The translations under genes were made by a program, and so were the position numbers. The notes under the pieces were generated by a model. It was not told the DNA's origin. It saw nothing but the letters and a program-made list of their open reading frames with translations, and did not search any database. A stretch of 64,000 nucleotides of DNA from Acinetobacter rudis. Lineage in GTDB: Bacteria; Pseudomonadota; Gammaproteobacteria; Pseudomonadales; Moraxellaceae. Location: contig NZ_BBRX01000031.1 of assembly GCF_000829675.1 (NCBI RefSeq), positions 1 through 64,000 of the forward strand. The letters are read 5' to 3'. Positions 44,634 through 54,657 of the stretch are shown here, piece after piece; the stretch's first letter is position 1, and each line of letters opens with the position of its first letter.

Positions 44634-45733
44634 AGGCTTTTGTGCAGGCATACCTACAAACCTTACAAGATATTGTGAGTAATAGTGCGATTTTTACCAC
44701 ACTGATATTGTCAGTGGTTTTTTATAGTTTTTTTTATCCCACCGCCTACAAAGCAGAGCAAGCCACACATCTACCTGTGGTCATTGTAGATGAAGAACAG
44801 AGCATCATTAGCCAGCAAATTGTTACTGAGGTGAGTAAAAGCCCGAAAGTTCAAATCATGGCAGTGACGGCGAATTTTGCTGAAGCAGAAATGTTAGTCA
44901 AACAACAAAAGGCTGATGCTATATTATTACTGCCCTTTAACCTCTCGCAAAGCCTGGCACGTGGTGAAATCGGCGGAGTGGGACTTTATTTAAATGCCAC
45001 TAATTTTTTAAAAACCAAACAAATCGGTAGTGGTCTAGCAAGTTCAATTGAACATGCCATTCAACAACAATTACAACGCTTTACTGAGTTTTCGCATTTT
45101 TCACCTCATCTACCCATCCATCAAATTCCATTATTTAATGTTTATTCAGGTTATGGCAGTTATATTTTTCCTGCGATTTCCCCTTTGATTATTCATCAAA
45201 CCTTATTTATTGGACTCGGCATGTTAATCGCTGGATATCGTGTTCAAAAGCAAGTCATGAGTTTTTCTGGGTTTAGTGGTTGTTATATGGCCGCACTTAG
45301 TATTGGTTGTTTTGGCTGTTATTATTTATTTGGCTTTAGTTTTTGGTTATATGATTATCCACGTGGTGGCAATTTTTGGGCAATGCTTATTGCAGTACCG
45401 ATATTTATCAGTGCTGTTGTTGGACTGAGTTTATTGCTGGCTTCATATCTTGATGTGCCTGAACGTGCCGGACATATCATGGTGTTTAGTTCAATCCCAC
45501 TCCTGCTCTTATCAGGAGTCGCTTGGCCTCATGCTGCTATGCCAGAGGTATTAGCCAGCTTTGGGCAAATACTCCCCTCTACTCAGGGAATTCAGCTCTT
45601 TATTCAGCTTAATCAAATGGGTGTTCCAACAAGCGATGTACTTACTAAACTTGGATATTTGATCTTGATTGCATTAATCACTACAGTCTGGGCGTATCGT
45701 CGTTTATCTAGCTTGCCGACCAAGAATGCTTAA
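44630..45733 (+). CDS. ABC-2 type permease, second subunit
   Basis: A 367-residue paralogue of the preceding permease: N-terminal helix (~20-36), periplasmic domain (LPVVIVDEEQSIISQQIV, parallel to VDQDHSQLSHEI in the first), then a helical block (~180-355) with VFSSIPLLLLSGVAWPHAAM. The two probably form a heterodimer that exports through the HlyD and TolC partners. ATGA overlap with the previous gene. Last gene of the operon, followed by a terminator. Confidence 0.85.
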   Translation: MKAFVQAYLQTLQDIVSNSAIFTTLILSVVFYSFFYPTAYKAEQATHLPVVIVDEEQSIISQQIVTEVSKSPKVQIMAVTANFAEAEMLVKQQKADAILLLPFNLSQSLARGEIGGVGLYLNATNFLKTKQIGSGLASSIEHAIQQQLQRFTEFSHFSPHLPIHQIPLFNVYSGYGSYIFPAISPLIIHQTLFIGLGMLIAGYRVQKQVMSFSGFSGCYMAALSIGCFGCYYLFGFSFWLYDYPRGGNFWAMLIAVPIFISAVVGLSLLLASYLDVPERAGHIMVFSSIPLLLLSGVAWPHAAMPEVLASFGQILPSTQGIQLFIQLNQMGVPTSDVLTKLGYLILIALITTVWAYRRLSSLPTKNA

Positions 45734-45737
45734 AATA

Positions 45738-45773
45738 AAAAACCTCTAAACAATTTTGAATTTAGAGGTTTTT
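45738..45773. terminator. bidirectional terminator between exporter operon and mscL
   Basis: AAAAACCTCTAAA / TTTAGAGGTTTTT perfect 13-base arms with a ten-base loop, directly after the permease stop. Confidence 0.88.
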
Positions 45774-45818
45774 ATTGTGTTCAGCATTGCAGCTGAACAA
45801 CATTGTTAAAATTTAAAC

Positions 45819-46250
45819 TTAACGTTTTTTCAATTCATCACGAATTTCACGTAACAATTCAATATCTTCAGGAGTAGCGGCTGGTGCTGGCTCCGGTGCT
45901 GGTTGTTGATTACGTAATTTATTCATTCCTTTCACTAAAGCAAAGACCACTAAAGCTAATAAGAAGAAGTTAATTGCGACGGTGAGGAAGTTACCATAAG
46001 CAAAGATGTTCAGACCTTCAGCTTGTGCAGCTGCTAAGCTTGTAATATTTTTAGGATTATCGCCTAGTACAACGAACCAACTAGAGAAATCAACATCACC
46101 ACCTAACACCCAAGAAACTAAGGGCATAATGATGTCTTTAACCATGGAGTCGATAATTTTCCCAAATGCACCACCGATAATGACACCTACAGCGAGGTCC
46201 ATTACATTACCCTTGACAGCAAATTCTCTAAACTCTTGAATAATACTCAT
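45819..46250 (-). CDS. mscL: large-conductance mechanosensitive channel
   Basis: A 143-residue inner-membrane channel that opens under high membrane tension and releases osmolytes. The N-terminal helix and gate are intact: [20 protein letters not shown] with [18 protein letters not shown]. The second helix (~75-105) and the C-terminal helical bundle ([17 protein letters not shown]) follow. Length is normal for the family. A solo gene. Confidence 0.96.
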   Translation of the reverse strand: MSIIQEFREFAVKGNVMDLAVGVIIGGAFGKIIDSMVKDIIMPLVSWVLGGDVDFSSWFVVLGDNPKNITSLAAAQAEGLNIFAYGNFLTVAINFFLLALVVFALVKGMNKLRNQQPAPEPAPAATPEDIELLREIRDELKKR

Positions 46251-46494
46251 TATCTTTCCTATGACTTATATCGAAAAAAATTGTTATTGTATGAATGAGT
46301 TAACAATTATTATTACTCAAACAACTAGTTTGTATTGATGTCAAAAACACAATTAAGCATTTAATTTAATTATGTTTTTGTCCAAAATATAGTAATTCAA
46401 GTAATTTTTAAAATTGATAAAACCGATCAAAAAATGATAAAAAAAATTTATCAAACTTGATAATATAAATTAACTCTAATTATAGGCTATTGAT

Positions 46495-46854
46495 ATGAAA
46501 AATAAATTTGCTATAGCAACTGTTACTTATTTAATCACAGCCCTATCTGGCTGTATCGCTGTAGACACCCAACCAAAACGTACAACAACTGGGGCGGTCA
46601 TTGGTGGTGGTGTGGGTGGCGCTGTCGGAAATAAAGTTGGCGGTACAACTGGGGCTGCTATTGGAGGTGGTGTGGGTGGCGCCGCTGGAAGTAAGGCACA
46701 AGGTGGTTCAAATGGTAATGCTGCTGCAAGTGCAGTGGGTGGAGCAGCAGGTGCAGCTGTAGGCAGTAAAGTTGGCGGCACTAAAGGTGCTGCAATTGGT
46801 GGTGCTGTCGGTGCTGGTGCTGGATCTAGTCTTCATAACAATAATCGTAAGTAA
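46495..46854 (+). CDS. glycine-zipper lipoprotein
   Basis: A 119-residue protein with signal peptide and lipobox LSGC (Cys20), then three to four Gly/Ala-rich zipper repeats of the form GAVIGGGVGGAVGNKVGG, with a G-A-x-G-G core and a short S/N-rich spacer. Glycine-zipper proteins of the Rick_17kDa/YMGG type insert in or lie on the outer membrane. The repeats are close copies at DNA level, so copy number may vary among strains. Function unknown. Confidence 0.82.
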   Translation: MKNKFAIATVTYLITALSGCIAVDTQPKRTTTGAVIGGGVGGAVGNKVGGTTGAAIGGGVGGAAGSKAQGGSNGNAAASAVGGAAGAAVGSKVGGTKGAAIGGAVGAGAGSSLHNNNRK

Positions 46855-46990
46855 ATTAGCTTCATCTTCATCCATATTCAGGGTTTATTCATATTGAGCT
46901 TGAATGCGCCCTTTACTGTGTTATAGACACAAAATAATGAAACTTTTAAACTTTGGCATAGCCTCATTTCACCTACTTACATGATGACAA

Positions 46991-47025
46991 AAATGCCACT
47001 GTAGTGAAAAGCTACAGTGGCATTT
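46991..47025 (-). terminator. terminator downstream of amidohydrolase gene
   Basis: AAATGCCACTGTAG / CTACAGTGGCATTT perfect 14-base arms with a seven-base loop; on the minus strand TTTTT follows. It lies 150 bases past the amidohydrolase stop, and also in the right place to end the + strand glycine-zipper transcript. Confidence 0.8.
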
Positions 47026-47171
47026 ACATCATCAATGACTTGTTTCTCATGACTATTTAAAATCAGACATCAACTCATGTTAAATACACCCAGCTGATCA
47101 ATCATTTTTAGCCACAATATACTCAAGTCTCTGCCTATTTATGATCAATGAAAATGCTTTCATTTAACCAT

Positions 47172-48560
47172 TTATTTATTCAAAATATTTTTATAGATCA
47201 CGCCATCTTTCATGATCACCAAGAGATTTTTATTTGGATCTGCCAATAATTTTAGGTCTGTAATCGGATCACCATCAACCAGCAATAAGTCAGCCATCGC
47301 ACCTGTTTCAACTACACCAAATTTGCCTTTATAAGGACTTCGTTCACCTGAGAGTGCCAATAATTCTGCATTGGTTGAAGTTGCCATTTTTAACACTTCT
47401 GCAGGTTGATACCAGCGTGTCATTGTGGTTAACAGCGCACCTTGGTTCTTCGTCATTTTAGGGTTAAACAAAATATCGGTTCCCCACGCAACTTTCAGCT
47501 TGTATTTCTTTGCCAATTCAAAAGATTTATCAGTACCTGCTTGAACTTGTTTTTGTTTTTCACGGTTTTCACCCACTTGAGGGTTAGCAAATTCATTATC
47601 AATAAAAGCTTGTGAACTGAGCCATGCCCCTTTTTGGGCCATAAGTTTTGCTGTTGCTTCATCTAACAGTTGACCATGCTCAATCACTTTTACCCCGCCT
47701 TTTAATGCGGTTTGGATCGACTTCGGTGTATACGCATGTACAGAGACATAAGTTCCCCAGTTTTCAGCAGCATTCACTGCTGCACGGAACTCTTCTTCAG
47801 TATATTGAGCAACATCTATCGGATCATAATGTGAGGAAACTCCCCCACCTGCTGCAAGTTTAATTTGCGATGCACCCAGCATGAGCTGCTCACGTGTCCG
47901 TTTGAGTACTTCAGTTACGCCATCTGCGACAATCCCACCACCCAAAGCTTCACCGCGACTCAATCCACCATTTGTTGCAGAAGGAACTTCATAGGTCATA
48001 CGAAAATCTGCATGACCACCTGTTTGTGAAATAATCGAACCTGATGGCCAAATACGTGGACCATCAACCATCTGCTTATCAATCGCTCGCTTTAACGAAA
48101 AAACCGGCCCACCCAAATCACGTACACTTGTGAAACCACGCATCAGTGTATTCTTTGCTTCTTGAGCTGCTATAAAATTAATATCAGCGACTTCTGCGGT
48201 CATCATCAGTGTTGGCGGTAATGCAGCTAGCATCGCATGCCAATGTGCATCAATGAGTCCAGGCATCAGTACCTTTTGTTGACCTTGAATCACTTTAACA
48301 TGGCTTGCAACATTGATCGGTTGGCTTGAAATTTCTTGGATCTGATTTCCACGCACTAATACATTGACTGCTGTGGAAAGTTTTTGAGATTTACCATCAA
48401 AAATTCGTACATTTTCAAATAGTACTTCGCTTAATTGCTGAGCCTGAGCTGTGCTAACTGGACTTGGCTGTGTGGGAGGCGTATGTGCAAAAACAGGTGT
48501 GCTGATCGCAAAAAATAGGATTGAAGTATTTCTAAGATATTTTGCAATTGTCATGTTCAT
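47172..48560 (-). CDS. exported amidohydrolase-family metallohydrolase
   Basis: A 462-residue protein with a signal peptide (cleavage near VFA, 23-25), so probably periplasmic. Amidohydrolase features are: metal ligands in DAHWH (His106, His108), a lysine in QIKLAAGGG that may be carboxylated, His in VSVHAYTP and VIEHGQ, and Asp in WGTDIL. The closest type is imidazolonepropionase/prolidase-like (Xaa-Pro dipeptidase) enzymes that include exported peptidases. Substrate unknown. A solo gene with a following terminator. Confidence 0.87.
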   Translation of the reverse strand: MNMTIAKYLRNTSILFFAISTPVFAHTPPTQPSPVSTAQAQQLSEVLFENVRIFDGKSQKLSTAVNVLVRGNQIQEISSQPINVASHVKVIQGQQKVLMPGLIDAHWHAMLAALPPTLMMTAEVADINFIAAQEAKNTLMRGFTSVRDLGGPVFSLKRAIDKQMVDGPRIWPSGSIISQTGGHADFRMTYEVPSATNGGLSRGEALGGGIVADGVTEVLKRTREQLMLGASQIKLAAGGGVSSHYDPIDVAQYTEEEFRAAVNAAENWGTYVSVHAYTPKSIQTALKGGVKVIEHGQLLDEATAKLMAQKGAWLSSQAFIDNEFANPQVGENREKQKQVQAGTDKSFELAKKYKLKVAWGTDILFNPKMTKNQGALLTTMTRWYQPAEVLKMATSTNAELLALSGERSPYKGKFGVVETGAMADLLLVDGDPITDLKLLADPNKNLLVIMKDGVIYKNILNK

Positions 48561-48793
48561 TCCTTAAAAAATTGTAATGGGCCTCGATTTATTGCTTACA
48601 GCATCATCAAGCAAAGATACAAAATCATGAGTTATTATGCGTTGAAATAACGTCAATTTTACAATGAGGCTATCCTAAACGAGAAAGACTAATTTCTGAT
48701 TTATTGTTACATAAAGAAATTATATTTTATTGATAATAAGATAAAATTTTCCATAACAACCTAAGTTTTAATTTATGTCATAACGAGTATAAA

Positions 48794-49069
48794 ATGATCA
48801 AGAAACTTCTTATTGCTGGCAGCTTATTTTCAATCATCGGCTTAAGTGCCTGTGCAAATACGCCTCACAAAGCAGAATCCATGAAAATCGGCATGGCCAA
48901 TCCAGCCAGCGTCTATTGTGAGAAAATTGGCGGTAAATTAAGCATTAAAAAAGAAGCAGAAGGTGAAGTTGGCTACTGTGAACTCCCCGATGGGCAAGTG
49001 ATCGAAGAATGGAAACTCTACCATTTGCATCATACTGAACAAAGAAACACAGCACCTCAAAGTAAATAG
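48794..49069 (+). CDS. DUF333 lipoprotein
   Basis: A 91-residue lipoprotein: signal peptide and lipobox LSAC (Cys20). The mature part carries the DUF333 (hemolysin-associated) motif: NPASVYCEKIGGKLSI, then GYCELPDGQVIEEWKLY, with its two conserved cysteines. The family is common in proteobacteria, of unknown function. Convergent with gyrA, sharing a strong bidirectional terminator. Confidence 0.9.
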   Translation: MIKKLLIAGSLFSIIGLSACANTPHKAESMKIGMANPASVYCEKIGGKLSIKKEAEGEVGYCELPDGQVIEEWKLYHLHHTEQRNTAPQSK

Positions 49070-49084
49070 CACTGTTATCGATTA

Positions 49085-49116
49085 AAAAAAACGGCCGTCA
49101 CATGGACGGCCGTTTT
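49085..49116. terminator. bidirectional terminator, DUF333 gene / gyrA
   Basis: AAAACGGCCGTC / GACGGCCGTTTT perfect 12-base arms with a five-base loop, A- and T-tracts on both sides, between the converging genes. Confidence 0.9.
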
Positions 49117-49129
49117 AATCTACTTAATT

Positions 49130-52099
49130 TTAGCTTTGATCTGACTGATCTACAGGAGTGTCACTCTCAGTATTTTCAGTTTCAGTCACTTGTTCAACCA
49201 CATCAATGACGTCTTCAATCAATTCATCTTCATCTTCTACAGCTTCAATCGATACAACACCGACTAGAACCTCTTCTTGACCTAGACGAATAAGACGCAC
49301 ACCTTGTGCATTACGTCCTGTTGTCGCAACTTCTGCAGCACGAGTACGAACTAAAGTCCCGCCATCAGAAATAAGCATTAACTCTTTGCTTTCATCGATT
49401 GAAACAGCGCCGATCAACTCACCATTACGTTCAGAGGTCTTAATTGCAATAACACCTTTACCACCACGTTTCTTGGTTGGGAAGTCATCCACTGGTGTAC
49501 GTTTACCATAACCATTGGCACAAGCACACAACACTTCACCCGTCGCTGGAACAACAACCAAAGATACAATACGGCTCACCAGCGTTGAATCTGATTGTTC
49601 ATCATCCTCGCCTTCAACCTCTTGATCTTCAACTTCTTCAGCTTGTGCTGCAGCAAGCGTAACACGCATACCACGTACACCTTTGGCTGTACGCCCCATT
49701 GCACGTACATCGCTTTCTGCAAAACGAATGGCTTTACCTTCATTCGAGAACAACATGATCTGTTGTTCACCATCAGTAACTGCTACACCAATCAGCGTAT
49801 CTTCTTCATTTAGCTCAATTGCACGCAAACCATTTGAACGGACATTACTAAACTGATCCAGTTCCACACGTTTTACTGTACCTGAAGCTGTTGCCATGAA
49901 GACATAGAAGTTTTTCGGTAAGCTATCTGCTTGTTGTGCAAAATCAGCAATAATCGGATCTTCAAGATCAGTCACATCAAATTCTTGCTGAATTGAATTT
50001 AGCACAGCTGTAACATCAGCTGCTAATTCTTCAGCCTGATCTTCAGAAAGCGCTAATGCATTTTGTAGTTCAGTATAATGTGCTTGAACTACAGCATTAT
50101 TTTGTAAATGCGCTGCATTACTTTGTACAAAAGCTTTAAAATCAGCGAAACGTTCTACAAATTTCTTCGGTGCATCAATTACAGGTAAAATTGCAGTAAT
50201 TGTTTCTTTCTCATCAAGTGGCAATAGGTTCACCATAGGGCGACCTTTAGCACCACGTGATGCTTGTGGCACTTCAAATACTTTTAGACGATACACTTTA
50301 CCAATGTTGGTAAAGCAAAGTACCGTAGCATGGTTCGATGTAACGATTAAATGTTGAATAAAATCATCATCTTTCATACTTGTTGCTGATTTACCACGAC
50401 CACCACGACGCTGTGCTGCATAGTCAGAGAGTGGCTGTGTTTTAGCATATCCAGTTTGAGAAACGGTCAACACCACTTGCTCTTCAGGAATAAGATCTTC
50501 ACGGCAGAAATCAATACGTGATTCAACGATCTCGGTACGACGTCCATCACCATACTGCTGCAAGATTACTGCCAATTCTTCACGAATCACATTCATCAAT
50601 AAATTGAAGTCATTAAGGATCGCAGTCAATTCTGCAATTTGACCCAGAATTTCTTCATACTCAGCCAATAACTTGTCTTGTTCTAAACCTGTTAAGCGAT
50701 GTAGACGCAATTCTAAAATCGCGGAAACCTGAGCTGGTGATAAACGATAAATATCACCCTCTAAACCAAATGGACGTGTTGGGTCTTCGCCATCAATCTC
50801 ATCTGGACGAATAGAAACTGAGCCTGCTTTTTCCAGTAAAGCAATAACACCGCCACCCGCCCATTCACCTGCTTGTAAGCGTTCACGCGCTTCAGCTGGG
50901 TTGGCAGAAGTTTTAATGGTTTCGATAATGGCATCAATATTTGCCAATGCAACCGTTAAACCTTCTAAAGTATGACCACGCTCACGCGCTTTACGTAGTT
51001 CGTACATCGTACGACGAGTCACAACTTCTTGACGATGACGGATAAACGCAGCAATGATATCTTTAAGATTCATCAGCTTAGGTTGTCCATTATCGAGACA
51101 CACCATATTAATGCTGAATGAATTTTCTAATTGCGTTTGCAAGAATAGATTGTTAACGATAACTTCTGCGTTTTCACCACGCTTTAAGTCAATCGCAATA
51201 CGCATCCCATCTTTATCAGATTCGTCACGTAACTCAGAGATTCCTTCAAGCTTCTTCTCTTTGACCAATTCAGCGATACGCTCAATGGTTTTTGCTTTGT
51301 TCACTTGATAAGGAATTTCAGTAAATACAATCGTTGTACGACCAGTTTTTTGATCTTCTTCGAAGTGATATTTACCACGAATATGCAAACGACCTTTACC
51401 TGTACGGTAAGCATCTACAATGCCTGATTTACCGTAGATAATACCGCCTGTAGGGAAATCTGGGCCTGAAATATGCTCCATCAATCCTTCAATACTAATA
51501 TTCGGATTATCAGCATAAGCCAAACAAGCGTGAATAACTTCAGTTAAGTTATGTGGCGCCATATTGGTCGCCATACCCACTGCAATCCCGGCTGCACCGT
51601 TAATTAATAGATTAGGAATACGCGTTGGCATAACCTGAGGAATACGCTCAGAGCCATCGTAGTTATCTTCCCAATCAACGGTGTCCTTCTCCAAATCAGC
51701 CAGTATTTCATGGGTCAATTTGCGCATACGGACTTCGGTATAACGCATTGCCGCCGCACTATCACCATCTACTGAACCAAAGTTACCTTGGCCATCAATG
51801 AGTTGATAACGTAAGCTGAAATCTTGTGCCATCCGGACAATGGTTTCATAAACAGCTGAATCACCATGTGGATGGTATTTACCGATTACATCACCGACAA
51901 CACGAGCAGACTTTTTATACGCTTTGTTATAGTCATTGCCTAGCTCATGCATCGCAAATAATACGCGGCGATGCACAGGTTTTAAACCATCTCTCACATC
52001 AGGCAATGCACGTGACACAATCACGCTCATTGCATAATCCAGATATGAGTGCTTGAGCTCATCTTCAATGGCAATCGGTCTAGTTTCCGATACGCTCAT
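49130..52099 (-). CDS. gyrA: DNA gyrase subunit A with C-terminal-domain insertions
   Basis: A 989-residue breakage-reunion subunit of gyrase. The N-terminal half is intact: quinolone region [10 protein letters not shown] with Ser81 and Glu85 (wild-type, sensitive residues), catalytic Tyr120 in AMRYTEVRM, and the GyrA box QRRGGRGK. The C-terminal beta-pinwheel has an insertion of about 85 residues at ~640-725 (between AILPVIDAP and [12 protein letters not shown]) that E. coli GyrA lacks, predicted helical. A second, acidic insertion (~20 residues, [17 protein letters not shown]) lies near 810-830. With the acidic tail, this explains the length over the usual ~875. A solo gene. Confidence 0.97.
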   Translation of the reverse strand: MSVSETRPIAIEDELKHSYLDYAMSVIVSRALPDVRDGLKPVHRRVLFAMHELGNDYNKAYKKSARVVGDVIGKYHPHGDSAVYETIVRMAQDFSLRYQLIDGQGNFGSVDGDSAAAMRYTEVRMRKLTHEILADLEKDTVDWEDNYDGSERIPQVMPTRIPNLLINGAAGIAVGMATNMAPHNLTEVIHACLAYADNPNISIEGLMEHISGPDFPTGGIIYGKSGIVDAYRTGKGRLHIRGKYHFEEDQKTGRTTIVFTEIPYQVNKAKTIERIAELVKEKKLEGISELRDESDKDGMRIAIDLKRGENAEVIVNNLFLQTQLENSFSINMVCLDNGQPKLMNLKDIIAAFIRHRQEVVTRRTMYELRKARERGHTLEGLTVALANIDAIIETIKTSANPAEARERLQAGEWAGGGVIALLEKAGSVSIRPDEIDGEDPTRPFGLEGDIYRLSPAQVSAILELRLHRLTGLEQDKLLAEYEEILGQIAELTAILNDFNLLMNVIREELAVILQQYGDGRRTEIVESRIDFCREDLIPEEQVVLTVSQTGYAKTQPLSDYAAQRRGGRGKSATSMKDDDFIQHLIVTSNHATVLCFTNIGKVYRLKVFEVPQASRGAKGRPMVNLLPLDEKETITAILPVIDAPKKFVERFADFKAFVQSNAAHLQNNAVVQAHYTELQNALALSEDQAEELAADVTAVLNSIQQEFDVTDLEDPIIADFAQQADSLPKNFYVFMATASGTVKRVELDQFSNVRSNGLRAIELNEEDTLIGVAVTDGEQQIMLFSNEGKAIRFAESDVRAMGRTAKGVRGMRVTLAAAQAEEVEDQEVEGEDDEQSDSTLVSRIVSLVVVPATGEVLCACANGYGKRTPVDDFPTKKRGGKGVIAIKTSERNGELIGAVSIDESKELMLISDGGTLVRTRAAEVATTGRNAQGVRLIRLGQEEVLVGVVSIEAVEDEDELIEDVIDVVEQVTETENTESDTPVDQSDQS

Positions 52100-52445
52100 G
52101 CATACTCCTTATTACAAGTAAGTGTAGTGCTTGATTTATTTAAATAATCATGCAAAAAATTAGCTAAAAATAACTGCGCTAATTCGAGAATTATAGCGAA
52201 AAATTATAGCATATTTATCTACCATATTGGCTGCTGGCTAAGGACTATCTTGTTATATTTTATATAAAATATTTGCTCATTGATTAGACAAACTTTGTTT
52301 TAACCAAAGCAAGGACAGGTCAAATGTTAAATTATGATCAATATGCACAACAATACGCCACCTAAGCGCCTAAAATACGCTTTAAAGCCATGCTGATGCA
52401 TATTGTTGCCCATCGCATCATACTCTGTGCTCAATGAGCAGACAT
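52100..52445. other. intergenic region between etfA and gyrA
   Basis: About 345 bases. AT-rich near the gyrA start, which must include its promoter. At 52324 an ATG with an AGGACAGG ribosome-like site opens a 13-codon frame (MLNYDQYAQQYAT) ending in TAA; the peptide resembles the N-terminus of a SAM methyltransferase, so this may be the remains of a lost gene. No convincing continuation after the stop. Confidence 0.35.
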
Positions 52446-52477
52446 AAAAAAACTGCCCCGAATAGGAGCAGTTTTTT
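52446..52477 (-). terminator. terminator after etfBA
   Basis: AAAAAACTGC / GCAGTTTTTT arms with a short GGGG-type extension and small loop; T-tract on both strands. It sits 23 bases past the etfA stop. Confidence 0.8.
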
Positions 52478-52499
52478 GATCTTGATCAGTAATGCAAGA

Positions 52500-53432
52500 T
52501 TAAAGCTTAGTAACCAACTCAGGCACTACAGCATTTAAATCGCCAACTAACCAATAATCAGCAACAGCGTTGATTGGCGCTTCTTCATCTTTGTTGATCG
52601 CAACGATCACTTTAGAATCTTTCATACCAGCCAAATGCTGAATTGCACCAGAGATACCTACAGCGATATATAAGTCAGGTGCAACGATTTTACCTGTTTG
52701 ACCAACTTGCATATCGTTAGGTACAAAGCCTGCATCAACAGCAGCACGTGAAGCACCTTGTGCAGCACCAAGCTTGTCTGCTAATGGATCAAGTACAGTG
52801 TGGTAGTTTTCACCTGAACCAACACCGCGACCACCAGAAACAACGATACGTGCAGCAGTTAACTCAGGACGCTCAGATTTTACAATTTCTTCAGCAACAA
52901 ACTTAGAAATACCTGCGTCTTTAACTTCAGCAACTGCTTCAACAGCAGCTGAGCCACCTTCGCTTGCTACAGCATCAAATGCTGTACCACGAACAGTACC
53001 CACTACAACTGCTTCATCAGATTGTACAGTTGCAATCGCGTTACCTGCATAAATCGGACGTTTGAACGTATTGGCAGACTCAACTGCAATAATGTCAGTA
53101 ATCATGCTGACATCAAGTAAAGCCGCAACGCGAGGTAAAATGTTTTTACCTGTAGTTGTAGATGCAGCTAATACATGTTTGTAGTTTTTAGCTAAATCTG
53201 CAACAAGTGCTGCAACGTTCTCAGCCAATTGGTTTGCATAAGCAGCATTATCAGCCAACAATACTTTGCTTACACCAGCCACTTTAGCAGCAGCATCAGC
53301 AACTGCCTGTGCACCAGCACCAGCAACCAATACAGTGATATCACCACCGATTTTTTGAGCTGCAGCAACAACGTTTAAAGTTGCACCATTTAGTGTCTTA
53401 TTGTCGTGCTCAGCGATAACTAAAATACTCAT
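52500..53432 (-). CDS. etfA: electron transfer flavoprotein alpha subunit
   Basis: A 310-residue FAD-binding subunit of ETF, which takes electrons from acyl-CoA and other dehydrogenases and hands them to ETF-ubiquinone oxidoreductase. The C-terminal FAD domain is clear: ARIVVSGGRGVGSGENYH, VGQTGKIVAPDLYIAVGISG, AIQHLAGMKDSKVIVAINKD, EEAPINAVADYWLVGDL. Co-transcribed behind etfB with 17 bases between. Confidence 0.96.
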   Translation of the reverse strand: MSILVIAEHDNKTLNGATLNVVAAAQKIGGDITVLVAGAGAQAVADAAAKVAGVSKVLLADNAAYANQLAENVAALVADLAKNYKHVLAASTTTGKNILPRVAALLDVSMITDIIAVESANTFKRPIYAGNAIATVQSDEAVVVGTVRGTAFDAVASEGGSAAVEAVAEVKDAGISKFVAEEIVKSERPELTAARIVVSGGRGVGSGENYHTVLDPLADKLGAAQGASRAAVDAGFVPNDMQVGQTGKIVAPDLYIAVGISGAIQHLAGMKDSKVIVAINKDEEAPINAVADYWLVGDLNAVVPELVTKL

Positions 53433-53449
53433 GATTTTATCCTTCCGTA

Positions 53450-54199
53450 TTAGATCACTTTCGCTTCATTTTTCAATTTTTCTACAAGCTCATCAACTGA
53501 CTTCACTTGTACGCCTGCTTTACGCTCTGCTGGTGGCTCAACTTTAACTGTTTTCAGTTTAGTTGTTGTTGTCACACCATAATCTGCAGGAGATTTAGTA
53601 TCGAGCGGTTTTTTACGTGCTTTCATGATGTTAGGCAAAGCTGCATAACGTGGTTCATTGAGACGTAGGTCAGTTGTGATAATTGCAGGTAATGTAAGTT
53701 CAACGGTTTGTAAACCACCATCGATTTCACGTGTTACTTGAACTTTGTCACCTTCGACTTTTACTTCAGAAGCAAAAGTACCTTGGCCTGCGCCAAGTAA
53801 AGCACCTAGCATTTGGCCAACTTGGTTGGAGTCATCATCGATTGCTTGTTTACCAAGAAGAATCAACTGAGGTTGTTCTTGTTCTACGATGCCTTTTAAA
53901 ATTTTAGCAACTTCCAATGCACCGATGTCATCAGCAGTTTCAACTAAGATACCGCGATCCGCACCCAATGCCATTGCTGAACGAATTTGCTCTTGGGCTT
54001 CTTTAGGACCAATAGAGACAACGATAATTTCTGATACTGTTCCCTTTTCTTTTAAGCGAACCGCTTCTTCAACAGCGATTTCACAGAATGGGTTAATTGA
54101 CATTTTAACGTTCGTTAAGTCAACCCCACTATTGTCCGACTTCACACGGACTTTAACGTTGGCATCTACCACACGTTTTACTGCAACAAGAGCCTTCAT
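53450..54199 (-). CDS. etfB: electron transfer flavoprotein beta subunit
   Basis: A 249-residue subunit of ETF, which binds AMP and forms the heterodimer with EtfA. The family signature [18 protein letters not shown], the AMP-region [18 protein letters not shown] and the recognition loop [19 protein letters not shown] with [11 protein letters not shown] are all intact. First gene of the etfBA operon. Confidence 0.96.
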   Translation of the reverse strand: MKALVAVKRVVDANVKVRVKSDNSGVDLTNVKMSINPFCEIAVEEAVRLKEKGTVSEIIVVSIGPKEAQEQIRSAMALGADRGILVETADDIGALEVAKILKGIVEQEQPQLILLGKQAIDDDSNQVGQMLGALLGAGQGTFASEVKVEGDKVQVTREIDGGLQTVELTLPAIITTDLRLNEPRYAALPNIMKARKKPLDTKSPADYGVTTTTKLKTVKVEPPAERKAGVQVKSVDELVEKLKNEAKVI

Positions 54200-54657
54200 G
54201 TAGTCCTCGGCTGTTTTAGCAAATTAAATGTTGTGAAAGGCTATGATAACCCTTCAGTTAAATTTTTTAGGTGCCCTATCTTGCAGTGTGTTTGGCATTT
54301 CGGTCAAGTCACAAATCGCAAAAGTGCCTTAAAAAAGCAGTAAAAAAACTGAACCTACAGTTCATCGTCTAAGAAAGAATCTGCTTGAAATTTAAATTAT
54401 AAGGCTATTCATGGTATTTACTGTTTGAATTTTAACATTTTTTCAAAAAAATTAAATCAAACCACATCAATACTGTTCAGTAAAAAACCACATGATTTTT
54501 TTGCAATTTCACGATACAAACTTTCATTATCTGTCTGTCAAATGAGATATATTGCTTACATTTTTTATATAAACAAGTCTGAGGAATACTTTAAAGCTTC
54601 AACAATTTTGTAGGATTAGATCGATCAATGATGCTGAACCTGTGTTGTAGATAACTC
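54200..54657. other. intergenic region between xerC and etfB
   Basis: About 460 AT-rich bases that must contain the etfBA promoter. A 62-codon frame on the + strand (54425-54613) starts with TTG, has no ribosome site and looks non-coding. I see no hairpin with a T-run and no operator that I can name. Confidence 0.45.

Noticed and set aside
46527..46781. Pro/Ala-rich open frame antisense to the glycine-zipper gene
   Set aside because: It is the mirror of Gly/Ala codon repeats on the other strand and has no ribosome site.
46495..46854. Glycine-rich DNA repeats considered as tandem repeat or CRISPR-like array
   Set aside because: The repeats are in frame and encode a glycine zipper; there are no unique spacers of fixed length.
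49130..52099. Quinolone-resistance changes in gyrA
   Set aside because: Ser81 and Glu85 of the resistance region are the sensitive-type residues.
52360..52440. Short minus-strand frame ending in a hydrophobic stretch between gyrA and etfA
   Set aside because: About 28 codons, no ribosome site and no support from context.
54425..54613. 62-codon + strand frame upstream of etfB
   Set aside because: TTG start, no ribosome site, composition as the surrounding non-coding DNA.
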